Part shown: piece by piece, positions 1-11,385 of the stretch
How the letters are laid out: each line of letters starts with the position of its first letter
Position numbering within the stretch: the stretch's first letter is position 1
Origin: Undaria pinnatifida
Taxonomy: Eukaryota; Sar; Phaeophyceae; Laminariales; Alariaceae
Direction: 5' to 3'
DNA: 64,000 nt
Assembly (NCBI GenBank): GCA_012845835.1
Contig: JABAKD010000014.1
Coordinates: 12,028,744 to 12,092,743, forward strand
Program-made: the position numbers and the translations under genes
Notes under the pieces: model-generated
What the model was told of the DNA's origin: nothing
What the model saw: only the letters and a program-made list of their open reading frames with translations
Databases searched by the model: none

Positions 1-520
1 AGTCTGTGCGCGGAAACTATAAAACCCGTTTCTGAGGGGGACAAAATCTGACGGCTGTGGAAGGAAATGCATCCGTTTATCAAGTCAATCCTGTAAATCG
101 AAAAACTGGTGAGGGGAGGGCGGAGTTTTGAAGGACGTGGGGGCCTGGTTCTGATCAGAAGGGAGCGTCGGTAGCGGGGGGGGGGGGGGGAGGGGGGGGG
201 CAGCTCAATTTGTGCGTGGAAACCATAGATCCTTCAAGGGGATAAAGCTGACGGTTTTTGAAAGAATGCACTAGTTTATCATGCGCGGGGGGGAGGGGGG
301 CGGGCGGGACGGGCGGGCCAGCTCAATCTGTGCGTGGAATATTTACATCCTTCAAGGGGATAAATGTGACGGTTTTGGAAATTATGCACCAGTTGATCCT
401 GTTAGTCGTACAACCAGTGCGTAGACGGCGGAGTGTTCGAAGGGGTGGGGGTGGGATTGTACATACCAGGTATATGTTAACAAGTTTTGTATTTATGAAC
501 GTTGTAAAGGTTGAGAAGTA
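1..520 (+). repeat. Dispersed G-tract repeat family (family A), copy 1, cut by window start
   Basis: The opening bases match the segment starting near 2085 and the one near 6510: a block reading GTGCGCGGAAACTATAAA, then a related block with TGTGCGTGGAAACCATAGA, separated by long G runs. The module 'TGTGCGYGGAAACTATAAAYCC...GGGGAYAAATCTGACGG' recurs two or three times inside each family copy, so the family is internally modular. ORFs here are G-tract artefacts. Mobilisation mechanism is not visible. Confidence 0.7.
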
Positions 521-1583
521 TCGTATTTGTTTTTTTAGCTGTAAATCCACACTTTATTCAATTTGTTTTTTCGCAGGAGTCTTTGGCATTTTCGCGGCGA
601 TATTAACACTTTCCAACAAAAAAATAGAAATTAATTATCTCTGTGAACGCAACGGATAATTTAGTACCGATCGGATGATCCAGAATTGATCACGTTTGAT
701 GTTTCGTGCATGTTGTTTTCCACTTTTATTAATAGTAGGTAGGGCACCTCCCACAAGGTCTAGTACAAGGATAGGTCACCGCTAAGCGTGCTTCAAGGTT
801 TGTCGAATGGCCACGTGTGTACCCGGTACGAGAACACAACAAACAAGCCAGACCACGAAGAAGAGAAAAAGAGGAAGAACGGATGGAAAATTATTTTAAT
901 ACAAGAAACAGGAAAACAAGGCGAAACGAACGACAGGTACTCGTAGGTGTTCTGAAGAATGTGATGCAATAAGATCGGAAAGGAAAGAAAAGGCTGAAAT
1001 TTCCAGGAGAACACCATACTATACGTGCTGAAGAAGAACAGATACCTGTCACACTGGGCAAAACAACACGAAGAAGATAAGTGCTGCTGTTGTTACAGCA
1101 GTTGTTGTTGCTAATTAAGGTATTGATTGGTTGTGACTAGACTCTGTAGCTTGGCATATGCACCCCTAGAAAGAGCGGTGTATGTACGGTGAGCCATGTG
1201 TCGAAACCCAGTATGGTTGCTGCCCCCGATGTTGGTCTAGTCGCGTTACCTGCTGTGTTGCATGTTTATTGCTGATGGTTCAACGTCTGTCTGCTGTGTG
1301 TGCTTTGTTTTTATATATTTTAGTTTTTATATATTTTAGTCGTACATACCGTCCTGCCTCCCTCTTTCTCTCTCATCAATTGTTTTTCCATTGCCAATTT
1401 TCCTTTCGTACGTAGTCTAGGCTATATATCGGTCGCCCCTGTGATCTAGTTGCTAGTAGTGGTTACCCTCGAATACTACGAGCTTTGCTAGTCCTTGATT
1501 GAGTGCGATCCCCACCGTGCTGAGATTTTGACTATATCTACCAAAATATAGCTAAAAACTGAGCAAAAAAAGGATCAACTAAC
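521..1583. other. No gene seen; mixed AT-rich sequence
   Basis: This kilobase has only ORFs under 80 codons on both strands, none resembling a protein family, and no repeat unit shared with the rest of the window that I could see. It ends at the 7-bp target duplication AACTAAC (1577-1583) of the TIR element that follows. Confidence 0.5.
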
Positions 1584-1912
1584 CAAGGGCGCCCGGAAAA
1601 AAAAAATCCTGGACCCTCACCCTACCCACCCCCCCCCCAAAAAAGTCCCTATTATAGTTTCATTTTTTTCCCCCCTCAAACTAGACATGTATTTCTCAGG
1701 CTTGTAGGGTCTTACGTCGTCATTTGATCAGCAAGATGTTGTGGAAACAGTGCGCACGAGCCCAAACGAGCCATATATCCTCCGTGGGCTGCTTTGTGTG
1801 CTTCACAAACATGCGTTTGGATTGGGTTGGATGCTGCACTGTTGGAGGTGTGCTGGAAAACATTGCGCGCGAGCGAGCCCAAACGAGCCACATATATATA
1901 TTTTAAAAAATG

Positions 1913-2540
1913 AAAGTACACTCCAGCTGTGAGATCGAAGATTTCGTCGAAACTCATCTTCGCAAGCTGTGTGTGATACTCCGATCGCGCGCATTACGAG
2001 TTGTGTGTCCTCATTAAGGATATAGGTCGGCGACACCCCTTACAACTACAGTGTAGCTATCAGGGTCAACAGGATGATGTTAGTCAGTCTGTGCGCGGAA
2101 ACAATAAAACCCGTTTCTGAGAGGGACAAAATCTGACAGCTGTGAAGGGAAATGTATCCTTTTATCAAGTGAACCTTGTAAGTCGAATAGCCGGTGAGGG
2201 GGGTGGGGCGGAGTATTGAAGGACGTGGGGGCCTGGTTTTGATCAAAAGCGAGCGGGTTTGGAGGAGGGGGGGGGGGGGGAAGAGGGCAATTTGTGCATG
2301 TAAGCTATAAATCCTTTCGAGGGGATAAATCTGACGGTTTTGGCACCAGTATATTATTGGGGGCGGGGGGGGGGGGTTGAGGCGGGGTGGGGGGGGGGCC
2401 AGCTCAATATGTGCCTGGAAACTATACATTATTTTGAGGGGATAAATGTGACGGTTTTGGAAATAATACATCAGTTTATCATGTATATCCTGGGGTAAGT
2501 CGTACAATCAGTTAGTAAAGAGAGGGTGGAGTGTTCGAGG
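1913..2540 (+). repeat. Family A repeat, copy 2 (nested in the 3.4-kb TIR element)
   Basis: It begins with the short module TACACTCCAGCTGTGAGATC, runs through TCCTCATTAAGGATATAGG and the GTAGCTATCAGGGTCAACAG block, then the G-tract modules seen at positions 1-520. The same order is found at 6340-7000 on the + strand and at 7575-9690 and 27650-28790 on the - strand. Confidence 0.75.
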
Positions 2541-2559
2541 GGGTGGGGTTGGGATGGGT

Positions 2560-3425
2560 TGGGGGGGAGGTGGGGGGTGTGGGGGCGGGGGGGGGGGGCG
2601 GGGGGGGGGCGGGGGGGGGGTGGGGGCGGGGGGAAGGGCTTTAGGTGAGGGGTTTGTTATACGTGTGGTGCTAGGTCTAGGCGATGGTGCGGGTGATGGG
2701 GAAGAAGGGGGCGTTCGAGGCGGGGGGGGGGGGGGGTACACAGCGGCATGGATGGTTCTCGAAAGATAATGAGGGGACATCCTGTGCGTCAAGTGTTTAT
2801 TTATGTGGCGGATTTCGATATTTAGTGGGGCGTTTGAGTAAGGGAGAACAAGAGGGGGGGGGGGGGGGGGAATTTTTAGCAGGTTTAGGTCACAAATAGT
2901 ATTCAAATACACTTCGGCTGTGAGATCAAAGATATGTAGCAGCTTGTTATACGCGTGGTGCTAGGTCTAGGCGATCGTGCAGGTGGTCGGAAAAGAGGGG
3001 GCGTTGGAGGGGGGGATGGGGGAGGAAGGGCTTTAGGTGAGGGGTTTGTTATACGTGTGGTGCTAGGTCTAGGCGATGGTGCGGGTGATGGGGAAGAAGG
3101 GGGCGTTCGAGGCGGGGGGGGGGGGGGGACACAGCGGCATGGATGGCTCTCGAAAGATAATGAGGTGATATCCTGTGCGTGAAGTGTATATTAATGTGGC
3201 GGATTTCGATATTTGGTGGGACGTTTGAGTAAGGGAGAGCAAGAGGGGGGGGGGGGGGGGGGAATTTTAAGGAGGTTTAGGTCACAAATAGTATTCAAAT
3301 ACACTTCGGCTGTGAGATCAAAGATATGTAGCAGCTTGTTATACGCGTGGTGCTAGGTCTAGGCGATCGTGCAGGTGGCCGGAAAAGAGGGGGCGTTGAG
3401 GGGGGGGGGGGAGGGGGGGGGGGTT
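2560..3425 (+). repeat. 392-bp tandem duplication in G-rich DNA
   Basis: The landmark TTAGGTGAGGGGTTTGTTAT occurs at 2641 and again at 3033, and GTGGTGCTAGGTCTAGGCGAT recurs with the same 392-bp spacing, including a second variant copy near 2945 and 3337. Each unit carries several poly-G runs longer than 10. Short ORFs rich in Gly or Pro are consequences of the G/C runs. Confidence 0.7.
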
Positions 3426-3539
3426 GGGGGGAAAATTATTGAAAACTACGTCATGGATGGTCAGAAAGATAATGACGTGATATCAACTGCGTATAGGTGT
3501 TTATTACTCAGGCCGATTTTGATTGTGAGTGGGGCGTTT

Positions 3540-4260
3540 GGACAAACTAGGCGGAAGGGGGGGGGGAATCGGGGGACGGAGGGGCGGGGGGGGGAGGGTT
3601 GTTTTTTTTTTAATAAACAAGAGGGGTCAGTGGAGGGGGAGGGGAGGGGGGCGGGGGGCGGGGGGCGGGACATTTCAATATGTGCGCGGAAACTATAAAT
3701 CCTCAAAGGGGACAAACCTGACGATTGAAGCAATAAGGCATCCCTTTATATCATCTGGCTTGTAATGTTTACTATTTTAGAAGGTTTGATGTTAGATGCA
3801 GCATGCAACCCAGTGTTGAAGTGTAGTGAATAGCGTGTTAAATCTTTAAAATTTGTTGTTGTAGGATGCATCGATCGAAAGCTAGAATATTTTATAGAAT
3901 ATTTGTAGGTACCAATATTTTTAGACATCGCTAATTATAAGAAAGAGATACGTTTTGTCAAATACAACAGGCGAGGTGATGTGGTCATGCACTGTTTGTC
4001 ACCATCATCATACAGTTACCATTTTTTTCTGACATCGCTAATTATACGAAAGAGATACGTATTGCCAAATACAGCATGCGAGGTGATGTATGTCACCATG
4101 CACTGTCTCCTCCGCCATTGAGCATTAGAGGGAGGGATGCGAATCGTCAGTTTTATAGGAACGTTTGGTATACATGTGCTCAATTACGTTACCTCGTTAG
4201 TCATATATATATATTATTATCATGAGTGGTCTGTTCTCCGTGCTTCACAAACAAACATGC
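3540..4260 (+). repeat. Long inverted-repeat partner of 12010-12910
   Basis: Read 5'->3', this segment has a G-tract module ending in AATATGTGCGCGGAAACTATAAATCC, then GTAATGTTTACTATTTTAGAAGG, CATGCAACCCAGT, and the AGCGATGT/AATTATACGAAAG-type block. The same order appears on the minus strand at 12910 down to about 12010. The two are diverged copies in opposite orientation about 8 kb apart. A local duplication of the GACATCGCTAATTATA block (3925 and 4032) is included. Confidence 0.65.
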
Positions 4261-4633
4261 AGTTGGGTATTGTTGGCAGTGTTGGAGGTGCGCTTGAGTT
4301 TGGTGTGGGAGTTGATGCGATATATTATATGTGCAATTTTTTGGCACTTTGGCGTTGGCACTGGTATGAACTTGTTACATTGTGTTACATGAAATGATAC
4401 TACTACCTTCTTGTTTCAAACCGTTCTTGGCCCTCCCGAATCCAACCCCCTCCCCCCTCTCTCTGAAGAAGTGAGGGCAGAGCACACGTTGGAGTCCATG
4501 ACAATGAATGTTTGCGCAGATCCTCCAGCTACCTCGACAAGCAGGTTGTTGTGTGGCCGTTGCAGGACACACAGTAGTGTTGTAGTGGTCGCTGCTCTGG
4601 TCACCCGACCCACTTCGGGGTCGGCTACATTAA

Positions 4634-4672
4634 CTAACCCTAACTTACACTTACACTTACACTTACATAGAT
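4634..4672 (+). repeat. Short ACTTAC microsatellite
   Basis: A run built from TTACAC/ACTTAC hexamers follows TAACTAACCCTAAC. It is a simple repeat near the right end of the 3.4-kb TIR element, with a resemblance to CCCTAA that may be chance. Confidence 0.6.
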
Positions 4673-5015
4673 AGGCAATTGTATGCTAGGTTTCATGATT
4701 TTATCACAATACATTTGCATGGACCCGGCCGTTCGGTTCACCCAAGTTCATCTACATACACAGAGCTTGCTGCTATTGGTGGCTAGGCCCTACATGTCGC
4801 TTCTTCTGCTTGCTCTGTGCTCTGCCACTGAGTATTCACCTGACGCTATGCCTGGATGACACAGCCATGGACTTGTTCAAGTCATTGAGTGCTTATTGTA
4901 TAGGATTTAATATGGAGGCACCCACCCTCCCCCCTACCCCCCGTCCAATCGGCCTAAAATGTAAAAATGTGGGTGAGGGTCCAGGAATTGTTTTTCCGGA
5001 CGCCCTTGAACTAAC

Positions 5016-5855
5016 TGCTAAGAGTGCCTAGCAACGTGAGTATGTGCAATTCGATGCGTGGGTAGGTACAATTCAATGCGAGTCGACGAGGGAAGAAAAT
5101 GCCGACAAGCTGCCGCGATAGATAGAAGGAACGTGTATCATCGTAGTGTGGAGGGGGAAGGCGAGCCCGCTAAGTGACCCCGGATCCGAGGTACTACTGG
5201 CAGGGAGGGCGAGAGTATGTGCGAGCATAATAAATGGGGATGACCAAAAAAAATAAAAACTGCATATTATCAGAGAGGCACGAGAAACTAAGGGTTTCAT
5301 GTCTAATATTCAAGGAGGAAGAAGTTTGAGCAATAATACCGGTATTCGTGTAGTAGTAACCCGTTGATAAATGGGAAGGCCAACTCTGTCCGGTTGTTAC
5401 TTGTATTTGTACTGGTTATAGAAAAATCGGGGCACCTTGGATCAGTCTGTCTGGTCGCTTACACGGACGAAGCGGAGCTAAAAATAGTGTTATTGTCGGC
5501 GAGACAGCTTAATGGTGGGATCAAGACGCATTGAATTTCCCCCCACCGGTTCGTACTTCTTAACGAATCAGTGGGGGAAACGTGAAGCGATCGCAGCAAC
5601 GTGAGCGGAACGTAGTTAGTTGCTGTTCGTTGCACGTACCTAGGGGGCGCTGTGTAGGCCCCTGTTTGTCGTGGACTGCGCAAACGGCGGGACGGCTTAT
5701 CGCATATGATGCTACTCGTATATTTGATGCACGATGTGCCGCTTTCCTAGATCGCACATACTTGGTGTCAGGTATTGTACGTGTACCTCTCTAGGGAGGT
5801 GCGTTTAATAGGTGCGTGATACCTGGTCGTATGTATAAAGTGGACGCCGTAGTGC
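5016..5855. other. No gene seen between the TIR element and the next repeat
   Basis: Only short overlapping ORFs on both strands (longest about 75 codons) without recognisable motifs. No tandem structure noted. Confidence 0.45.
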
Positions 5856-5864
5856 TGCATCATA

Positions 5865-6027
5865 GTCTATATATTATTAAAGAAAAAAAAAAACCACACG
5901 CCAACTGTGAGATCGCAAATGTTGTCGAAACTCATAGACTATATATTCGCAAGTTGTGTGTGATACTCCGATCGCGCGTATTACGGGTTTTGTGTCCTCA
6001 TTAGACTAAGGATGTAAGTGGGCGACA
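5865..6027 (+). repeat. Short family-A module as an independent insertion, flanked by 9-bp direct repeat
   Basis: The segment carries the A-rich start, the CAACTGTGAGATCG core, TGTGTGATACTCCGATCGCG and a truncated CTCATTAGACTAAGG tail of family A, and is bounded by TGCATCATA at 5856-5864 and 6028-6036. The flanking duplication argues for a discrete insertion. An extra AGACTATATATT inside the core repeats sequence from its own left end. Confidence 0.55.
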
Positions 6028-6339
6028 TGCATCATACATATATATATTCATAGATAAGTGGAAACGTAGCCACGTAGGCATAGCCGTAGACATGAGAGTA
6101 TGAGAGTGTAATGCACCGTCGTACCCGAGTAAACAATGTGTACGGGCATGTTGAAGTATGAGTTACGCATGTGTAATGTGATGCCAAGGGCTCGCGGACT
6201 AGAGTTAACCGGAAAAGGTGTGTAGATTGCATGTGCTACGTTTGGATGTGTGCTGGTTGGGAAGCGGGTGCATATGAGTATGAAAGTTTATACTTTATGG
6301 ACTGTGCATGTGGACTACTGGGTGTTTTTATTACAAAAA

Positions 6340-7230
6340 ATGGAAATACACTCCAGCTGTGAGATCGAAGATTTCGTCGAAACTCATCTTTTGCAAGCTG
6401 TGTGTGATGCTCCGATCGCGCGTATATTGTCCTCATTAAGGATGTAGGTCGGCGACTCCCCTTACAACTACAGTGTAGCTATCAGGGTCAACAGGGTGAT
6501 GTTAGTCAGTCTGTGCGCGGAAACTATAAAACCCGTTTTTTAAAGGGACCAAATCTGACAGCTGTGGAGGGAACTGTATCCGTTTATCAAGTGCATCCTG
6601 TAAGTCGAATAACCGGTGAGGGGGGGTCGGAGGTTTGAAGGACGTGGGGGCCTGGTTTTGATCAAAAGCGAGAGGGGTTGGAGGCGGGGGGGAAGGGGGG
6701 GGGGGGGGGGGGGGGCGGACGGGCGGGCAATTTGTGCGTGGAAGCTATAAATCCTTGTAAGGGGATAAATCTGACGGTTTTGGGGAAGAAAAAAAATAAA
6801 GAAAAGGAACCAGTTTATCATCGGGGGGGGGGGGGGTTGGGGCGGGGGGGGGGCGTGTGGGGCAGCTCAATCTGTGCGTGGGAACTATACATCATTTTGA
6901 GGGGATAAATGTGACGGTTTTGGAAATAATTCATCAGTTTATCATGTATATCCTGGGGTAAGTCGTACATTCACTGAGTAGAGAGAGGGCGGAGTGTTCG
7001 AGGGGGTGGGGGTGGGATGGGGTGGGGTGATTAGGGAGGTGGGGGGTGGGGGCGTGGGGGGGGGGGGTCGAGGAGGCGTGGGGGGGGGAAAGGAAGGGTT
7101 TTAGGTGAGGGGTTTGCTATGCGTGTGGTGCTAGGTCTAGTCGATGGTGCGGGTGGTGGGGAAGAAGGGGGCGTTCGGGGCAAGGGGGGGGGGGGGGAAG
7201 CAGCGGCATTGATAGCTCTAGAAAGATAAT
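6340..7230 (+). repeat. Family A repeat, copy 3
   Basis: It repeats the order of copy 2: ACACTCCAGCTGTGAGATCG, the CTCATTAAGGATGTAGGTCGG block, GTAGCTATCAGGGTCAACAG, GTGCGCGGAAACTATAAAACC, then G-run modules ending with the GCTAGGTCTAGTCGATGGTGCG block near 7130. No coding potential beyond low-complexity ORFs. Confidence 0.75.
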
Positions 7231-7574
7231 GTTGTCTCACATATACGATTACGTATATATATCACAGCTGACGCATTTCATGCCTCCACCAGAAACATAC
7301 AAAAGTGAAATCGGGAGTCAGCCTACCATGTGCCAGGTCCATACTGGTGCGTTCGTCTTGTTACTCGAGCCTGTAAAAACCGATTATACCGCCGTTACTA
7401 TGTATGCTTGGTTGTCGAGAGGTGGGACGCCGCAGCTGTAAATAAAATAGCCAAACGCAGCATCAATTTGACAAAGCAGATGAAACTGCTGGCCGGCACC
7501 CAAACTGGATTGGTTCCAATATCAACTGCTAGAAAAGGGTTAGATGCAACAGTTACGGTCTGGTCTGTCTGGTC

Positions 7575-9690
7575 ATCTCATTAACCATCTAGCCATCCAT
7601 GCCGTAGCTCCAACTCATCTCCGCCCTCCCGCCCCCCCACCCCCCCCTTTGTTCCCCGCCCAGTTCGTTCAAACGCCCCACTTACAATCGAAATCGGCCA
7701 GTGTAATAAATACTTCTAAGCAATTGATATCACGTCATTATCTTTCTAGCCATCCATGACTTAGATTTCATTCATCACCCCTCCCCCCCTCCGACGCCCC
7801 CTCCTTCCCCACACCCCGCACGGTCGCCTAGACCCAACACCGCGCGTATAGCAAGCCCCGACATATATGATTAGTACGCGCGATCGGAGGAAATATCAGT
7901 GTCGACTAAACCTTTGATGTCATAGCTGGAGTGTATTCAAATATTATATGTGACCTAAACCTCTTGAGAACCCTCCATCCCCCCCTGCCCCCGTAAATAT
8001 TTTTTCCTCGCTTCCTCTTGCTTAAACGCCCCACCTAATATCGAAATCCGCCAGAGTAATAAACACTTCCACGCCCTGGATATCGCCTCGTTATCTTTTT
8101 AGAGCCGTCCATGCCGCTGCTGCAATTCCCACCCACCCCCGCCCCCAACGCCCCCTCCTTCCCCACTACCCGCACCATCGCCTAGACCTCGCACCACGCG
8201 TATATATAGCAAACCCCTACATCTCTGCGACCTAAAGCCCTCCCCCCCCGCCCCCCGCCCCCCCGGCACATCCCCCCCCCCCTCCCCCACAAGAAGGATT
8301 TATAGTTTCGACGCACAAATTGACCTGCCCCACCTGTCCCCTCCCCCCTCCCGCCCCCCTTTTGATCAAAATCAGGCCCCCACGTCCTTCAAAACTCCGC
8401 CCACCCCTCACCGGATATTCGACTTACAGGATTCACTTGATAACTGATGCATTTCCATCCACATCTGTCGGATTTTGTGTCCCTCAGAAACGGGTTTTAT
8501 AGTTTCCGCGAACAGGGTGCCTAACATCACCCTGTTGACCCTGATAGCTACACTGTACAGTCGTCCCCGCTTTAAAGACGCTCGGCTTAAGTCAACTCCC
8601 CGCTATAAAGACGACATTTTTTACAGAACCATAGGGTTAGGGTTAGGGTTAGGGTTAGTCACATCCTCCCTTTCAGAAGCCGAAGTCCGCTCTCGTCTTG
8701 AGGAAGTTCGTTCCTACTTGTACGCGAAAGGGGGAAACGGCGAATACAGCGAATCGCTATTCCTTCTTTCGAGAACCGTTCATTCGTTTACACATGAAAC
8801 TCAAGTCAAGCGTAGAGCGAAGGGGAGGGGTGAGGTGCAGTCCACCCTTCGTGATGCATGGAAGTCGTAGTTTGGGAATGCCGTTCTTTGGGCTAAGGTC
8901 GCTGGTGCGATCTGTGATTTTGCTTCGGTCGGCAAACATGTTTCATGCTCTGTGTGGATTCGGTTTTTAAAACTGCAGTGGAGTGAGCTCTCTTTGTTTC
9001 AGCGTTGTGCGTGTTTCGTGCTTCATGGTGTTATTTTTCCCCTGTACTCGAGCTGTGTGGTTTCGGGCGCAGGTGGCTCTCTGGTTGGTACGTGACGTTG
9101 AAACGGCAGTACGCAAATTTTTCATGTGGTGACTGCATCAAGCGTAGGCTTCAGAGGAGTGATTTTCAAGTGGGCCAACGAGAGACTAAATGTACTCGAA
9201 TATAGGTTCCCTTGTTTGTAAATACGAACGCAAAGCACGCGCAGTCCACACACGCAAGTAGTCTATGTGCAGCGCCAAGGTTGTAGTTTCTCAGGTTGGC
9301 GCGGGTGGAGGTGATGTCCGCGAAAACTTAAATTCTACATACCTACAACGGCGTGGTGATTCTTTTTCGGCGTTTGCCTGTCATGCCAGTATTCCTGCTG
9401 AAATGGCGCGTCGTTTGACGTAGGTTATGTCTCCGTTGACCCCGGGGAAGGGGAGTTATTGTCCCCGGAAAGTTAAAGACGATTCCCCGGGTTAAAGACG
9501 CCCTGAAAAAAAAAAAACATGTGCGTCTTTAAAGCGGGGTCGACTGTAGTTGCAAAGGGAGTCGCCGACCTATATCCTTAATGAGGACACACAACCCTGT
9601 AATACGCGCGACCGGAGTATCACACACAGCTTGCAAATATGAGTTTCGACAAAATATTCGACCTCACAGCTGGAGTGTATTTTCATTTTT
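7575..9690 (-). repeat. Family A repeat, copy 4, interrupted by the pogo-like element
   Basis: Read on the minus strand it matches copies 2 and 3. On the + strand it runs parallel to 27655-28790, starting CTCATTAACCATCTAGCCATCC. The alignment is broken at 8557, where 989 bp (8558-9546) are present here and absent at 27.65-28.79 kb, and it resumes at GTTGCAAAGGGAGTCGCCGAC. Without the insert the two copies have nearly the same length. Confidence 0.8.
8558..9546. mobile_element. pogo/Tigger-like (Tc1-mariner) non-autonomous element, TA target duplication
   Basis: The ends are 24-bp terminal inverted repeats (8558-8581 and 9523-9546) starting CAGTCGWCCCCGCTTTAAAG, with one mismatch at position 7. 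TA lies directly outside each end (8556-8557, 9547-9548). Subterminal repeats of the CCCGCTATAAAGACG type follow the TIRs on both sides. This terminus and the TA duplication are as in pogo/Tigger elements. At 989 bp it is far shorter than an autonomous copy, and no DDE transposase is seen. An open frame of about 70 codons from 8660 on the + strand reads protein-like but is not recognised. A TTAGGG run (8632-8658) lies near the left end. Confidence 0.88.
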
Positions 9691-9699
9691 TTAATATGT

Positions 9700-10920
9700 C
9701 AAGCGCTCAGAGACGGCCCCACGTGGTAGCCTACGTGGTAGCCTGAGTGATCCGAGAAATTTAGGTGGTTGACGGCAATACACGCAAGAAGGCTTGTCTG
9801 AACTCGTCGGCTTTCAGGAGATTTCAACCCACCCGGGTATGCTTTATTATTCCCCCCTTGAAATTTATTCGAGTCCCTTACGGACACTATCATGACGTAT
9901 GAAGAGTGGTTTTATATATTATACAAATTGAAATGCTACAAAGGCTGAAAAAATCAAAAACTTGTGAGATGTTTCGGAACTAGTAGATAAAAACGATAAA
10001 GGCAAGTAAACTAAAAGGGGGGCAAGGGGAAATCCGCTTCCAACCCCCCCCACCCCCCTCCCCCCAACCCCTCCCCCTGGTCTTTTGACCCCCTTTGTCC
10101 CCCCCTCCCCCTTGGTCCCCTCCTCCCCCTTTCTTTATTTCCCTCCCTACCCAATAAACAGAAATAGGCCACATGCGTCCACACACAAGAAGTATAGTAT
10201 ATTACTGCGACCTTGTATACCCTCACCAGAAACTCACTGAACCCCCCTCCCCAACCTTAGGCTAAAAAGATGTTATCAAACTTCACACTGCTACGAAAGG
10301 CTAATGTAGCCGTCCAATTGGTAAGAAGTTCGGACCCAGTAGATAGACAAGAGACAAAGCACCGGATATACCCCCCCGCGCCCCTCCCTCACTTCTTACC
10401 CGATTGAACATAACTCTGCCACAGGTTTTAACTCCTTTTATCCGCCCCACTACATGCCACAGGTTTAAACACATGAATATTATCATATAGCACTGCAATA
10501 TCTGTCGCGTTAAACCTCCCACCACTTCGTCCACACCAAAGTATTCAATAAGCAGGCTAATCACATATACACAACCTTGTAAACTTATATTTCAAGGCTT
10601 CGACCCTAGCCTCGCTAAGTGTTTCTTTTCAACCCACAGTGTAGCAAAAAAATAAAAACAGCTATGGTCAAAATATGAACCGTACCGGTAATATAAGTGT
10701 AATATGATACCAGTACAACCCATAGTTGTCAAGGTTGGTTGTTGCATGTTTATATCCAGGGATAAAATAAGCATTTTACCATACTTGACAAAATCCGCGA
10801 GGGGGAACGTTGAAATTCCCAAGCGTCCCTCGCAACTTCCTTTTAAGCCCCCCAAAGCAGTTTTCTCGGCGTATATTAACACTTTTGCAGACATGGACAA
10901 CAGGCCACCTCCCCAACCAC
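9700..10920. other. No gene; includes a polypyrimidine tract
   Basis: From about 10035 to 10145 the + strand is nearly all C and T in runs of CCCCCTCCCC. The remainder has short minus-strand ORFs (up to about 150 codons near 10600-11050) whose right part runs into the 100-bp tandem repeats, so they are not convincing genes. Confidence 0.5.
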
Positions 10921-10923
10921 TGT

Positions 10924-11385
10924 TAAAAAATATGTATTTGAAAACGCTACTCTGAAACAACACGATAACGAAGTCTAGAACATCACCTAAAAAATACACG
11001 TATAGCAACAGCCACGCAAACACAAAATAAAACGTGTTCAAAAACACCACTCTGAGACAACACGATAACGAAGCCTAGAACATAAACCAAAACATACACG
11101 TGCAGCAACAACCACGCAAACACAAAATAAAACGTGTTCAAAAACACCACTCTGAGACAACACGATAACGAAGCCTAGAACATAAACCAAAACATACACG
11201 TGCAGCAACAACCACGCAAACACAAAATAAAACGTGTTCAAAAACACCACTCTGAGACAACACGATAACGAAGCCTAGAACATAAACTAAAACAACCACG
11301 CGGACACAAAATAATATGTATTCGAAAACACCACTCTGAAACAACACGATAACGAAGTCTAGAACACCAACCAAAAATGCCCACA
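10924..11385 (-). repeat. 100-bp tandem repeat, about 4.5 copies
   Basis: The landmark GTGTTCAAAAACACCACTCT (or variants GTATTTGAAAACGCTACTCT, GTATTCGAAAACACCACTCT) occurs at 10934, 11034, 11134, 11234 and 11318, giving an exact 100-bp period except for a 16-bp shorter last unit. The central units are almost identical and the outer ones diverged, the usual pattern of an array still recombining in its middle. Minus-strand ORFs across it only reflect the periodicity. Confidence 0.85.

Larger units (their letters stand above)
1584..5008. mobile_element. 3.4-kb non-autonomous TIR DNA transposon with 7-bp target-site duplication
   Basis: The left end starts CAAGGGCGCCCGGAAAA and continues to TCCTGGACCCTCACCC near 1622. 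The right end, read on the minus strand from 5008, is CAAGGGCGTCCGGAAAA followed by TTCCTGGACCCTCACCC. The arms align over about 39 bp with few mismatches. AACTAAC stands directly outside both ends (1577-1583 and 5009-5015). The interior (family A repeats, a 392-bp tandem duplication, an inverted copy of 12-kb sequence) encodes no transposase I can recognise, so it is non-autonomous or a carrier of nested repeats. The CA-start TIR recalls hAT elements, but those usually make 8-bp duplications and only 7 bp match here, so the superfamily is left open. Confidence 0.75.

Noticed and set aside
2508-2912. Proline-rich minus-strand ORFs and glycine-rich + strand ORFs in the G-run regions (also 7.0-7.2, 8.1-8.3, 28.3 kb)
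   Set aside because: They are direct translations of poly-G/poly-C runs in all frames.
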